In this document: in pieces, positions 1 through 10,182 of the stretch | Numbering within the stretch: the first letter of the stretch is position 1 | How the letters are laid out: each line of letters begins with the position of its first letter | Assembly (NCBI GenBank): GCA_958510875.1 | Contig: CAUEHT010000003.1 | Span: 558,001 to 622,000, forward strand | DNA: 64,000 bases | Direction: 5' to 3' | From: Endomychus coccineus | Taxonomy: Eukaryota; Arthropoda; Insecta; Coleoptera; Endomychidae | Notes under the pieces: generated by a model | What the model saw: the letters and a program-made list of their open reading frames with translations, nothing else | Databases searched by the model: none | What the model was told of the DNA's origin: nothing | Translations under genes and position numbers: made by a program

Positions 1-129
1 TATATTCAATGCAGGTACCGTAGTACATTGTAAGGATCATAAGCCACTCATAGAGTACTGATCTATGATACTGACGCTGGACAGAGAACCCATTACGTCA
101 CAGGAGGAGTTCCCCAGGGCTCTGTTCTG
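1..129 (+). pseudogene. LINE reverse transcriptase, left fragment
   Basis: This is the upstream part of a non-LTR retrotransposon RT domain. The frame reads through to the motif GGVPQGSVL at 97-129, the conserved block preceding the catalytic motif in Jockey/R1-type RTs. The frame resumes at 40923 with GPLLWNIMYD, so the two pieces are one gene split by Mav-A. It is cut by the window start. This LINE is the oldest layer of the nest visible here. Confidence 0.85.
124..129. repeat. Mav-A target-site duplication, left (GTTCTG)
   Basis: GTTCTG directly precedes the left Mav-A terminus and recurs at 40917-40922 directly after its right terminus. A 6-bp duplication is the usual size for Maverick/Polinton integration. 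Removing the element and one copy rejoins the LINE RT frame. Confidence 0.9.
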
Positions 130-279
130 AGTAGATGTGCTGCACCTGTCCTCCCTCAAAATCACCCTTTCTTGCATGTAAATCTCCATAAGGAAATCTA
201 AGGTTCATTTTACCGAAAACTGACCATCCCAAGGTCATCCACAATCACGCATGCGCAGTCATGTCGATGGGGGTAGGTA

Positions 280-535
280 GTCTATGGTTCTATGAACTAA
301 TCATCTGTGTATGGTTCTTCCCTAACAACGGTTCTGGAAGTCTGTGAACTAGTCATCTGTCTATGGTTCCCTCTAACTATGGTTCTGGGAGTCTGTGAAC
401 TAGTCATCTGTGTATGGTTCTACCCTAACTATGGCCTGGTGGAGTCAGTGAACTAATCATCTGTGTATGGTTCTTCCCTAACAACGGTCGGGTGAAGTCA
501 GTGAACTACTCATCTGTGTACTCACATTCTACTGA
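280..535 (+). repeat. Tandem repeat, about 60 bp units
   Basis: About four imperfect units share GTGAACTAGTCATCTGTGTA followed by TGGTTC and a CTAAC(T/A)A block. The inverse array is at 40510-40760 in the right terminal repeat. A related but different TATGGTTTGG array sits at the same place in the Mav-C termini (16480-16640, 33700-33890). Confidence 0.75.
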
Positions 536-544
536 AATGATTTT

Positions 545-735
545 GTCTACACACACCGAAATTCGAACCCGGGAAATAAACTCTAAAGTTAGGTGGCTTA
601 ACCGCGGAGGATTTGAAACAATTTAATCTAGTATACAAACACTTCTACTGAAAATGAAATATTTTTCTACACACGGGAATCGAACCCGAGAAATAAAATC
701 CAAAGCCAGCTCCTTAACCGCTCAGCTATGGAGGA
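545..735 (-). repeat. Two tRNA-like units in Mav-A left TIR
   Basis: Two units about 120 bp apart read on the minus strand as TCCTCCATAGCTGAGCGG (A-box-like) followed some 35 bases later by GGGTTCGATTCCCG (B-box-like). They look like tRNA-derived Pol III promoter sequences, but D-arm and anticodon-arm pairing is poor, so I do not call them functional tRNA genes. The inverse pair is at 40309-40500. Confidence 0.6.
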
Positions 736-3285
736 ATTGAGAACAAGCGATTTTAATGTTGTAGATATAACCGCAGGGTATCCGGTCTGAGTGATAAGTG
801 CGAGTATATTGCAGTCTATATGATGCAGGTAATTGTTTTTACATGACGTCAGTCATGCAGGTATCTGAACATGCTGGAACGAAGTTTATGTCACGGAGCC
901 TACAACGAGGTATGGAATGAGAAGCTGCATCTTCATAGCGTCAGACCTAGGGTTTTGGAATAGTTATAATAGTGTTGTTTGTACATGTCGTCAGTCACGT
1001 GATTTTTGAAAGAGACTGTCACGCGGGGTTCCATCGAGGTATCATGGGAGGGCTGCTGCTCCTTCATCGGAGTGGGTGTATAGATAAAATGTTATACAGT
1101 ATGGAAATGATATCTTCTGCATTTCTCAAACGCGATGTTTATAAGGAAATTACTTCCAAGACGTTTATTCAAGCTGACTGTACCTTACTTGATTGCTATA
1201 TTACAAAATGCGATTTCAATCATCTTAAACATATAGATATATGGATATTATTTTTAGTATACCAAATGGAGTTGGAAGACTTCAATGAGGTATGGAATGT
1301 GAGGTTATACAGATTGTTTATGTATGACGTCAGTCATGTGAATTTGAATGAAGCTGGCGCGAGGTGCGGTCTCCAACGAGACAGGTGTATATGTGAGGTT
1401 ATACAGAGTGTGCAAGTATAATGATGTCTATCACGCAGGTCTTCAGCGAGGTATCTACCTTGCAGGAGTCTTCAATGAAATGTGGGATTTTTAGTACATG
1501 CCGTTAGTCGCAGGGGTTTTGTCTGAGTTATAATGATATCGGTCGCGATGCATCGGGTGCTCCACAAGGCTTCAATAAGGGGTCATAACATTTAACATGC
1601 GATAGTTTACAAAAAATGCTGCTTCCCATAATAGCGATATTATGAAGCGTTTGCAGAAATAACTATTAAATCATCTAAGGACTTTTTGCTTGATTAGTAC
1701 TAGCGAGTACAATATTCGTTATAATATGATAAGTATGCATCATTAGCTTACTTGTGTGATAAGGTTGTGCTAAATCATGTCCAAGAGCAATGTATTCAAC
1801 TTGGAATCATCGTAATGATGCGCGATCCTTCAATGTTAAAGTAGTTTCATGAGTTATCCGAAAGTAATATGAATATATAAAATGTTTTTCCGAAATTAGT
1901 ACCGAAGTAAACATAATTCGCTATTATATTATATTCATTCATGTATGTTACATAAATTATCAAATATAAATCAAATAAGCTCATGCTAAATTAGTAGCAG
2001 GTTGAACAATATCCACTATCATATTTCGCGGTAGAGCTACAGCTGGTTCGAGTGATAAGGAAGTTACGCCGATCACCTTCAAACGCGATGAGAATACTTT
2101 ATTTCAAATCAAACATATTGTATGTATATATATTCGAATCATATTGATTGTAAATCGCATAATATGAGCCGAAATCTAGCTGCTGGTGGTGGAAATATTG
2201 TTAATAATTATTAACGTAGTACCCTATAAGCGCTGTAAACGTTATATAATAAGATTTGCGGCGAATTCGCTAATTCGAGGTATACAATATATAGGTGCGG
2301 GAGGGTTGGAGCCCAGTACCTATACAGAATCTAGACGAAGCGGTGCCACGCATCACGATGATTATTCGAACTGTCTGTACAGCTCGATTGCTATATAACA
2401 AAATACATTTTAATCATCTTAAAACATAAAGATGTGCTAATATAATTTTTTCGGTATGCAAAAATATACTAATAATAAAACATTTTCATCGACACACATT
2501 TCTTCATAGGAACAGACAGACAGACGGACAGTTAGCTTTTTATGAAATTCAACCAATTTCAATGGAAACATATATACGGGGGAGTTTTATGGAGATCGAG
2601 CTCGTTTCCCAACCACCCAAGAGGTAGAACTATGATGATTGAATGAGGAATAGATGAGGATAATAATAATAATCATATGAATATCTTCATAAGCGCTAAT
2701 CTATATGACATTCAAACACATGCTTCATAAAAGTCTGAACATCGAGTAGAGCTATAGCATCTTCATAAGCGATCTTTATCAACATTCAGACACTTGTTTA
2801 GCACGTGATTCAACAGCCTGTGACGTCATCATTGTTCACGAACTATGATAGACTGATGAGGGATAACATACCAATAATAATTATATGAATATCTCCATTA
2901 GCAATCTATACTATCTTCCTTCACGAGCACAACTTTTACAAACTCCATACGTTAAAGCGTTTATATGTATATATATACTAGTTTAAAACATGTAGACAAA
3001 CAGTCGCGTAAAAGTTATAATAGTAAACACATTTTTTTTTCACGGGTTTACATAATCATTTCATTATCGAAAATTTATCATTCTTCAACTCAACAGTTAC
3101 AATGAATAGTATTCCAATAACTAAGTGTTGAATGTGCTTATATTCAAACTAATCGAGGGAAAAATAAATTCCTATTAGATTCTAATAATGAGAAATGAAT
3201 ATATTGTAACTACATATGGATAGATATCGATAATAATATTGCAGCTACATCTAAATGTAAATGAAACATCAATCAATCACTAATT

Positions 3286-3559
3286 ATGATTACAATAATT
3301 ATTATTCTTATAGCTAAATGTTAAATATGCTTATACTCAAATATTAATCAGGGAATATAAAATATATTCTAATAAATAGAACGAAAAGTGTATATCGATA
3401 ATAATAATATTGCAACTATATCTAAATATAAATGAAAAATCAATCAATCACTAATCATATAACTGAACTATGATGAGCTGATGAGGAATAAAATGTGAAT
3501 AATCATAATGATTGTAATACATTCATGCACATGTTTTATCGCATGATTCAACACGTGAT
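3286..3559. repeat. AT-rich spacer, diverged tandem duplication
   Basis: This stretch is a diverged second copy of about 3110-3290: both hold the AAATGTTAAATATGCTTATA-type block, a TATCGATAATAATA run and AATCAATCACTAAT. No coding potential is seen. Confidence 0.55.
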
Positions 3560-3790
3560 TCAACATTCAGAGATGTGATTCAGCATTCAGACATGTGTTT
3601 CAGACACGTGTTTCATCATTCAGACACGTGTTTCAGACACGTGTTTCAACCTTCAGACACGTGTTTCAGCATTCAGACACGTGTTTCAGCATTCAGAAAC
3701 GTGTTTCAGACACATGTTCCAGATACGTGTTTCAGCATTCAGACACGTGTATCAATATCCAGACACGTGTTTCAACATTCATACATACTT
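3560..3790 (+). repeat. CACGTG tandem array of Mav-A
   Basis: About a dozen imperfect units of the type CATTCAGACACGTGTTTCAG, with a shorter CAGACACGTGTTT variant, each centred on the palindrome ACACGTGT. The array lies upstream of the ATPase promoter, as in Mav-B, Mav-D, Mav-E and Mav-F. The open frames through it are a by-product of the repeat. Confidence 0.85.
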
Positions 3791-3860
3791 AACACGTATT
3801 TGATACCTGATTTTGACAGAAGCGTAGAAGTACCTAACCGCGTGATCAGACATACACACA
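3791..3860 (+). promoter_or_regulatory. Distal part of Mav-A ATPase promoter, cut by Mav-B
   Basis: The segment matches the region just upstream of the Mav-F ATPase TATA box (47145-47213), including AGAAGCGTAGAAGTACCTA and CGTGATCAGACATA. It ends in CACACA (3855-3860), the left Mav-B TSD. The downstream part of the promoter resumes at 16304. Confidence 0.8.
3855..3860. repeat. Mav-B target-site duplication, left (CACACA)
   Basis: CACACA precedes the terminus AGTAGGTATCGGGACAC and recurs at 16304-16309. The uninterrupted homologous site in Mav-F (around 47207-47220) reads GACATACACAATATAAC, which supports the junction, allowing for a CA-repeat difference. Confidence 0.85.
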
Positions 3861-6777
3861 AGTAGGTATCGGGACACTTTGGCCCGCCAGACAGAGAGCC
3901 TTATCAGATGTAGGCAACCAGTAGCGCATGCGCGGTATGCCCAGACAGGTATCGGTAAGTACTGCCCCTGTATTACCGGCCTGGGTAGACGGTTAGGGTG
4001 TGGTCTCGCCTCTAACATCTAGGTGTTACCGGGTAGACGGCTTGGGCTTGATCGTTCAAGGTAGACAGCAAGCAATATGTGAGGTTAGGGAGAACTTCAA
4101 TGTAAAGCAGCATCAAAATATTTTTTCCTACACACGGGAATCGAACCCGAGAAATGAAATCCAAAGCCGGTTCCTTAACCGCTCAGCTATGGAGGAATTG
4201 AAAACAAGCGATTTTAATGTTGTAGATATAACCGCAGGGTATCCGGTCTGAGTGATAAGTGCGAGTATATTGCAGTCTATATGATGCAGGTAATTGTTTT
4301 ACATGACGTTAGTCATGCAGGTATGTCACGAAGCGAGGTATGGAATGTGAGACTTCATAGCGCTAGCCCATAGGGTTTTGAAATAGTGTTGTTTGTACAT
4401 GTCGTCAGTCACGTGATTTTTGAAAGAGACCGGGCATTCATCGGAGGTATCATGGGAGGGCTGCTATCCCCTGAATGCATAGATGGAATGTTATATATAG
4501 TATAGAAATGATATCTTCTGCATCTCTCTCTCAAACGCGATGTTTATAAGGAAATTACTTTCAAAAACGTTTATTCAAGCTGTCTGTACCTTACTTGATT
4601 GCTATATTACAAAATGCGATTTCAATCATCTTAAACATATATGGAAATTATTTTTAGTATACAAAATGGAGTTGGGAGACTTCAATGGGGTATGGAATGT
4701 GAGGTTATACAGATTGTTTATGTATGACGTTAGTCATGTGAATTTGAATGAAGCTGGCGCGATCTCCAACGAGACAGGTGTGTATGTGAGGTTATACAGA
4801 GTGTGCAGGTATAATGATGTCTATCACGCAGGTCTTCAGCGAGGTATCTACCTTGCAGGAGCCTTCAATGAAATGTGGGGTTGTTTGTACATGCCGTTAG
4901 TCGCAGGGTTTTGTCTGAGTTATAATGATATCGTACGCGGCGCATTGTCTGCCCCCACAAGTCTTCAATAAGGGGTCATAACATCTAACATGCGATAGTT
5001 TACAAAAATGCTGCTTCTCATAATAGCGATATTATGAAGCGTTTGCAGAAATAACTATTAAATCATCTAAGGACTTTTTGCTTGATTAGTACTAGCGAGT
5101 ACAATATTCGTTATAATATTATAGGTATGTATCATTAGCTTACTTGTGCGATAAGGTTGTGTTAAATCATGTCCAACAGCAATGTATTCAACTTGGAATT
5201 ATCGTAATGATGTGCGATCCTTCAATGTTAAAGTAGTTTCATAAGTTATCAGAAAGTAATATGAATATATTAAATGTTTTTCCAAAATTAGTTCCGAAGT
5301 AAACATAATTCGCTATAATATTCATTCATGTATGTTACATAAATTATCCTATATAATTCAAATAAGGTTGAACAATATTCACTATCATATTTTGCGGTAG
5401 AGCTACAGCTCGCTCGAGAGAGATAAGAAAGATACGCCGATCACCTTCAAACGCGATGAGAATACTTTATTTTAAATCACACATATAGTATGTATATATT
5501 CGAATCATATTGATTGTAAATCGCATAATATGATCCGAAATCTAGCTGCTGCTGGGTGTAGCCCTATACAGAATCTAGACGAAGCGGTGTTACGCATCAC
5601 GATGATTATTCGAACTGTCTGTACAGCTCGATTGCTATATAACAAAATACATTTTTAATCATCTTAAACATATAGATGTGCTAATATAATTTTTTCAGTA
5701 TACAAAAATATACTAATAAAACATTTTTCATCGACACACATTTCTTCATAGGATAGTTGGCTTTTTATAAAATTCAATCAATTTCAATGGGAAACATATA
5801 TGCGAGGGAGTTTTATAGAGATCGAACTCATTTCCCCAACCTCCCAAGAGGTAGAACTATGATGAGGAATAGATGTGGATAATAACCATATGAATATCTT
5901 CATAAGCGCTAATCTATACGACATTCAAACACGTGCTTCATAAAAGTCTGAATATTGAGTAGAGCTATAGTATCTTCTTCATAAGCGATCATTATCATCA
6001 TTCAGACACTTGTTTAGCACGTGATTCAACAGCCTGGCATCATCGTTCACGAACTATGATGGGGTGATGAGGAATAAAATACCAATAATAATTATATAAA
6101 TATCTCCATTAGCAATCTGTACTATTTTCCTTCACGAGCACGACTTTTACAAACTCCATACGTTCGCGTAAAAGATTATAATGATAAACACATTTTTGTT
6201 CACGGGTTTACATAATCATATGAATATCTTCATAAGTGCTAATCTATATGACATTCAAACACATGCTTCATAAAAGTCTGAACATTGAGTAGAGCTATAG
6301 TATCTTCTTCATAAGCGATCATTATCAACATTCAGACACTTGTTTAGCACGTGATTCAACAAGCTGACATCATCGTTCACGAACAATGATGGTTCGATGA
6401 GGACTCAAACATTGAACAGATGAATCTTTGAGGTTAAATATCTGCTGTAGAAATTACCCCACCTTTATTACCTTTTATTTGACAATATCGATATTTCCCA
6501 TGTAACGAATTATTGCCCAAAGCTATTTTGTATGCAACATTGTTATCATTTGCGAGCCTACGAGGGCCTGTGTGTTGGTCGGGTCTAAATGAATATGTTT
6601 GACTATTATTACCTGTGGATTTATTTGAGATTCTTCAAGTTTGAGATTGATAACCCACATGAAGAAAGAAGCTTCAACGAATTGATATCAATGAATATTC
6701 GTTATTCTGAATGTGACAACTTTATCGGCTTCAACACTCGAGATAAGAGAGAATATTTACCGCAAACTGTCTTATAA
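3861..6777 (+). repeat. Mav-B left TIR
   Basis: Inverse of 13322-16303. The outer 250 bp (AGTAGGTATCGGG through GTGAGGTTAGGGAGAACTTC) resembles the Mav-F terminus; the remainder resembles the inner part of the Mav-A terminal repeat. The inner end holds a 60-codon open frame (6589-6777, inverse at 13322-13504) starting MNMFDYYYLWIYLRF, which could be a small gene or chance; it is degraded at 52740-52925 in Mav-F. No other gene is seen. Confidence 0.8.
4131..4196 (-). repeat. tRNA-like unit, Mav-B left TIR
   Basis: A single unit with TCCTCCATAGCTGAGCGG and GGTTCGATTCCCG on the minus strand. Its inverse partner is at 15887-15956. See the Mav-C arrays for the best preserved units. Confidence 0.55.
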
Positions 6778-7071
6778 CCACTAGGTACTACATATTATAA
6801 TAATTGAAAAGATAACATAATAATCTGAATCACTTTTATATTTATTAATTAGATAGTTACATAAATTTTTGTTTCTAGACCTGAAGCGATATTTAAAATT
6901 TAGATTACAATCCTGATGGGTTGATCCAGGGACTGTACTTTACCAAATGGCTCGTTCATTATTGTGATGTCTTGCGGGAAAGTGAGAGAAATAAAATACC
7001 AAAAATAATAATAATAACATTTATTTAGAAAAATACATTTAGAATTAAAATAATAACAGATTCATGGTTCT
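6778..7071. other. Conserved 3' flank downstream of the MCP gene
   Basis: Non-coding. Similar blocks follow the MCP remnant of Mav-A (37290-37680) and the MCP of Mav-F (52365-52740), including ATCAGGATTGTAATCTAAAT and an ATT/AAT-rich stretch just after the MCP stop that holds AATAAA-type poly(A) signals. It is part of the element rather than a gene. Confidence 0.6.
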
Positions 7072-8274
7072 TCACACTAAACTCCGAACTGATCCTGTAA
7101 TTGGAGAATACTCCATTATACGATCGTTAATGATGATGCAATAAGCCCTGGTGTTTTTGGGGAAATTCAGGAAACTTTCCATCTCTAGTTTGACGTCAAC
7201 TGTTGATGACTTTATAGCATCGTTTTGTTTTGAACAGTCAATCACAAAAATTGCTCTATTCTTGAATGCTATATAATCTAACATGGGTTCGCTTATTATT
7301 TTATTTGAAAATGATTTCTGGAAATCATAGTACATCTGGTATGCTTCCACGTATTGCTGGTCGGTGAAATTCAATTTCATTGCTTCATATGGATAACACT
7401 CTGAATTCAAGTATAATTTTACATTTAGCAAGTTTATATTATCGAAATATGCACTGTGCTTAACAGGATTATTTTTTCGATCAGTTTGGAAAGCTAGAAT
7501 CACATATCTAGGACGTTCCAAATTCATTGATGTTTTAACAGCCCAAATGTCACGAGTGCTCTCCTTCATCAACGGATTTTCATGCAGATCCCAGCTGCGA
7601 AATGGAATCAAAATAGGCTTCTCAGCACTCAAATTCTCCAACATTTGAAATTTAACCTGATCACTTGGAAACACATGTCGCACTTTTAATGCTATCGTCT
7701 TCACATTTATTTTAGCCCTCTTCGTACCTGTGCTATTGGTATAACAATCGTTATCGGTTCGAGACCTTATCAAGCGCAGCTTATGTTTTCCACTCAAGAC
7801 TTTGTTATAGTCAATGAATAGGCCTAGTAGAAAATTCAACGGTATCCATAAATTGATTTTATTATTGTAGACTGAACTCAATGCATCCTTAAATGACCAT
7901 CCAGAAATAGCTAGAGGTATAGATTCATGTTTGGCATATGTAAGATAAGCTCTGATGGTGCTGACAATACCAGGATCACGTACTTTGTCTATCTCTTTTC
8001 CATTCAATTCATAACTGATATATTCGAAGAGAAACGCTCCGAAATTATTCGTTAGTTTACATTCACCATCACCACTTGCTTCTGGCTGAAATTCTGCCTC
8101 AATGAATAAAGCAGACGATGCCAAATCTACCAACACATCTTGTTGATTGATTAATATCTCAATTTCATCGCTGTTGCCAAAAGATGTTGTGTGTGGATAG
8201 TAGGTATGAGTTTCTTCCCGGATGATGTCTTCAATGAAGTTTGGCTCGTTGAATATTTGAAGTTTTTCCGACAT
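7072..8274 (-). CDS. Major capsid protein, double jelly-roll type (Mav-B)
   Basis: A 400-residue protein. It belongs by recognition to the Polinton double jelly-roll major capsid family, often annotated in insects as F54H12.2-like, which forms the icosahedral shell. Recognisable family blocks are LNFLLGLFIDYNKVLSGKHK (about 145-165), LIPFRSWDLHENP, RYVILAFQTDRKNN, LNSECYPYEAMKLNF and a C-terminal AYCIIINDRIMEYSPITG. I place the start at the ATG giving MSEKLQIF; the longer frame starts at a non-ATG codon. It is the last gene of the block, after the small ORF 8231-8446, which overlaps its start in another frame. The frame is intact, and copies in Mav-C and Mav-D are nearly identical. Function is inferred from family resemblance only. 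Confidence 0.88.
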   Translation of the reverse strand: MSEKLQIFNEPNFIEDIIREETHTYYPHTTSFGNSDEIEILINQQDVLVDLASSALFIEAEFQPEASGDGECKLTNNFGAFLFEYISYELNGKEIDKVRDPGIVSTIRAYLTYAKHESIPLAISGWSFKDALSSVYNNKINLWIPLNFLLGLFIDYNKVLSGKHKLRLIRSRTDNDCYTNSTGTKRAKINVKTIALKVRHVFPSDQVKFQMLENLSAEKPILIPFRSWDLHENPLMKESTRDIWAVKTSMNLERPRYVILAFQTDRKNNPVKHSAYFDNINLLNVKLYLNSECYPYEAMKLNFTDQQYVEAYQMYYDFQKSFSNKIISEPMLDYIAFKNRAIFVIDCSKQNDAIKSSTVDVKLEMESFLNFPKNTRAYCIIINDRIMEYSPITGSVRSLV

Positions 8275-8446
8275 TGTAACCAAGGGACTTCAAAAAATTT
8301 ATATTTTCCAATGATAGAGATGCAGAAGCAACCTTCTCCTTCTTCAATGACAGTGATGCAGAAGCAACCTTCTCCCTCGAGCTCGTTGTAGATAATGACT
8401 GATGACCACTATGGAGATGTCTTTTATTGCTAAAATCCAAACCCAT
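8231..8446 (-). CDS. Small basic protein upstream of MCP (Mav-B)
   Basis: A 71-codon frame starting MGLDFSNKRHLH and containing LENINFLKSLGYNVGKT. It overlaps the MCP start by about 40 bp in a different frame. The same segment is present in Mav-C (fused in frame to the MCP through a 1-base difference) and in Mav-F. The tract REKVASASLSL is duplicated here. A short leader MKGIQLRRLQ lies upstream but ends in a stop. It may be a small virion or core protein, or the former N-terminus of a longer gene. I do not assign a function. Confidence 0.45.
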   Translation of the reverse strand: MGLDFSNKRHLHSGHQSLSTTSSREKVASASLSLKKEKVASASLSLENINFLKSLGYNVGKTSNIQRAKLH

Positions 8447-8526
8447 GTTCTCAAGCGATGGCTACTGCAACCTTCTCAGTTGAATTCCTTTCATATAATG
8501 AGTGGTGGTGAGTATTGGATTATTAT

Positions 8527-9270
8527 TTATTGTTGTGAGCCATAATCCCTAGCGATCTTTTTCAATTCCAATCGTATAATAATTTCTTCTCCACGGAAAT
8601 TTACCGGTTTCCAATTCTGATCTAAAATATTCAGCTTGATGTTATCGAAGGACGTCTTGCTGATGACCGGTAGATAAATAAGATTCTTCGGCTCTATATC
8701 AATGGAAAACCCAGGTGGTACAAGAGGTGAGAACTCATATATCGTATGAGCTATCTTATTGTTATAATATGCTCCTGCGGTTAAGTTACACTCTACGCGT
8801 ATAGTTTGAACTTTGATTATGTTTATAGGTCGATCAGATACGTGTAGTTCACGAGATGTCAATTTCTTTTTGCTGAATCCCAACAGTTCGCTTATACTAT
8901 CTTTAGGAATAAAATTCACTTTAAAATCACTCTTCAGCTCTGTGTGTAGAGTGTTGTTGTTAGATTTTATTGATAATTTCCGGTCACGCTCTTCTTGCTT
9001 CACTCCTAGCCCACAAACTGCACTTTGTATGAAATCTTCGATGTCTGTCAACTCGTAGGACCCCGTAGGTATAGTAACTACTTTTTCCTCACCCTTCACA
9101 TCTTCATAATAAAATTTATTAAAACCTTCTTCAATGTTCGGGATGCTATTGTACGTATGCAAACCAACAAGTGCGATAGAATAATATGAATGAGGATCTA
9201 GTTCTATAGGTGGGTGAAAATCTACAGATAAACGGGAGCTCTTACCCGTGATAGTGAACGTCTGAGACAT
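8527..9270 (-). CDS. Penton-like minor capsid protein (Mav-B)
   Basis: A 247-residue protein starting MSQTFTITGKSSRLSVDF. It resembles the single jelly-roll minor capsid (penton) family that accompanies the major capsid protein in Polintons and adintoviruses. Diagnostic blocks are IELDPHSYYSIALVGL, NSIPNIEEG, TVRIPTGSYE-like (here VVTIPTGSYELTDIEDFI), SNNNTLHTELKSDF, RVECNLTAGAYYNN and VNFRGEEIIIRLELK. I take the ATG of MSQTF as start: it is 29 bp downstream of a TATA box (9299-9306), and upstream codons in frame are non-ATG. Intact here and in Mav-C; broken in Mav-D and Mav-F. Confidence 0.85.
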   Translation of the reverse strand: MSQTFTITGKSSRLSVDFHPPIELDPHSYYSIALVGLHTYNSIPNIEEGFNKFYYEDVKGEEKVVTIPTGSYELTDIEDFIQSAVCGLGVKQEERDRKLSIKSNNNTLHTELKSDFKVNFIPKDSISELLGFSKKKLTSRELHVSDRPINIIKVQTIRVECNLTAGAYYNNKIAHTIYEFSPLVPPGFSIDIEPKNLIYLPVISKTSFDNIKLNILDQNWKPVNFRGEEIIIRLELKKIARDYGSQQ

Positions 9271-9298
9271 GATTGATGAAAACTTTATCAACAATCTA

Positions 9299-9306
9299 TT
9301 TATATA
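9299..9306 (-). promoter_or_regulatory. TATA box of Mav-B penton gene
   Basis: TATATAAA within TTAGTATATAAATAG on the minus strand, 29 bp from the penton ATG. The same block precedes the penton gene in Mav-C (around 20515-20525) and Mav-F (50189-50196), and survives in Mav-A at 37056-37063. The short distance implies a very short 5' UTR. Confidence 0.6.
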
Positions 9307-9322
9307 CTAATAAAATGCTATG

Positions 9323-9511
9323 TTAGTCGACCACAACCGAAGAGTTAGAGAGAGCAAATATCTCAATCTTGACTCTTGATTCATCGTCCTAGTCGTATTG
9401 CATATTCCTACCCCTTCCACCTATATTGAAGTCCTTTTATGTATGTTCGACGCTGGTAAAAGTTCTTTCTTCTGTGCTCATGAAGCTCATGAACAACTTG
9501 TTTTCACTCAT
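9323..9511 (-). pseudogene. Remnants of integrase (start) and protease (end), Mav-B
   Basis: Minus-strand bases 9511 to about 9353 hold the first integrase codons and the deletion-derived sequence also found in Mav-A and Mav-F. At about 9352-9323 the sequence jumps to the last codons of the protease (SNSSVVVD-type ending). Most of the integrase and all of PLA2 and the protease core are gone. The integrase breakpoint is the same as in Mav-A and Mav-F, so the three share a deletion ancestor; the second breakpoint is specific to Mav-B. Confidence 0.75.
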
Positions 9512-9528
9512 CTTATCAATGTGGAAAT

Positions 9529-10182
9529 CTAGTGTAGAATTAATTTTTTGGGTATATTCACAGGATTTGGAGATATACGTTTCACAGAGGCCTGCTTTGA
9601 TGTTGTGGATGATGGAGGTCTCTTCTTAGAAGGTTCCACAGATGTCATCCGTCGTTCTAACGCCTCCACTTTACTAGTAATGTCATTTAGACGCATGTTC
9701 ACACTGTTAAATGTGTTATTGATCTCTTCCAATTTATTTCTGTTCTCCCTCACACTATCACTGATTGTTTTATACTCTGATTTTATATAGATTCCCATTT
9801 CATTATATTTATTCTGAATGTCCATCAGATGTTTATCAATGTTGAGAATAACCTTATCATTCGTTAAGTTATGTTCATCCAGATCCTTGTTGATATCTTT
9901 GATCAAATTATCAATCCTAACATTGAAGGTATCTTTAAGACTGGTTTCCGTTTTCAGATTCAGTTTGTGTGTTAATTTATCAACATACACTTTATTTGCA
10001 ACATCTCCATCATCATTCGGTGATTTTACGTTACACAATCTACGATTTTCCATATCATAACTTCCATCGCTCGTTAGGAATAATCCTTGTCCGTGAACTT
10101 GTTTGAAATTATTATTAAATACATTTGTATCATATATCCACATGGAAGAGGAGGCTCTGCCAAACTTATCCATTGAAACCAT
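9529..10182 (-). CDS. Fibre-like coiled-coil protein (Mav-B)
   Basis: A 217-residue protein starting MVSMDKFGRASSSMWIYD. Residues 45-75 hold MENRRLCNVKSPNDDGDVANKVYVDK, which resembles the N-x-I/V-x-P-x-x-D-x-D-A-x-N-K-x-Y-V motif of trimeric phage tail-fibre proteins (quoted here as two shorter blocks: RRLCNVKSPNDDG and VANKVYVDK). Residues about 80-175 are heptad-like and charged, compatible with a coiled coil, followed by a Ser/Thr/Pro/Lys-rich tail ending in PVNIPKKLILH. Its start overlaps the DUF8207 stop by 17 bp. I infer a capsid fibre or attachment role; not proven. Open in Mav-B, Mav-D, Mav-E and Mav-F. Confidence 0.65.
   Translation of the reverse strand: MVSMDKFGRASSSMWIYDTNVFNNNFKQVHGQGLFLTSDGSYDMENRRLCNVKSPNDDGDVANKVYVDKLTHKLNLKTETSLKDTFNVRIDNLIKDINKDLDEHNLTNDKVILNIDKHLMDIQNKYNEMGIYIKSEYKTISDSVRENRNKLEEINNTFNSVNMRLNDITSKVEALERRMTSVEPSKKRPPSSTTSKQASVKRISPNPVNIPKKLILH

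Larger units (their letters stand above)
130..3285 (+). repeat. Mav-A left terminal inverted repeat (TIR), about 3.15 kb
   Basis: The sequence is the inverse of 37762-40916 over its length, judged by eye from many landmarks: the terminus, the TATGGTTC repeats, two tRNA-like units, the GACGTCAGTCATG repeats and the run near 3250-3285. The outer 0.5 kb resembles the Mav-C terminus, while the inner 2.5 kb resembles the Mav-B terminal repeat. I see no convincing gene: open frames such as 972-1421 come from short internal repeats. Confidence 0.8.

Noticed and set aside
972..1421. 149-codon frame, with relatives at 4540-4971, 15127-15432 and 39701-40072
   Set aside because: It lies in TIR sequence rich in short GACGTCAGTCATG/CAGGT repeats; the copies differ by frameshifts and ends, so no protein is conserved.
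6589..6777. 62-codon frame MNMFDYYYLWIYLRF at TIR inner edges
   Set aside because: Kept in both Mav-B TIRs only because they are inverted copies; degraded in Mav-F and Mav-A. Possible but not supported as a gene.
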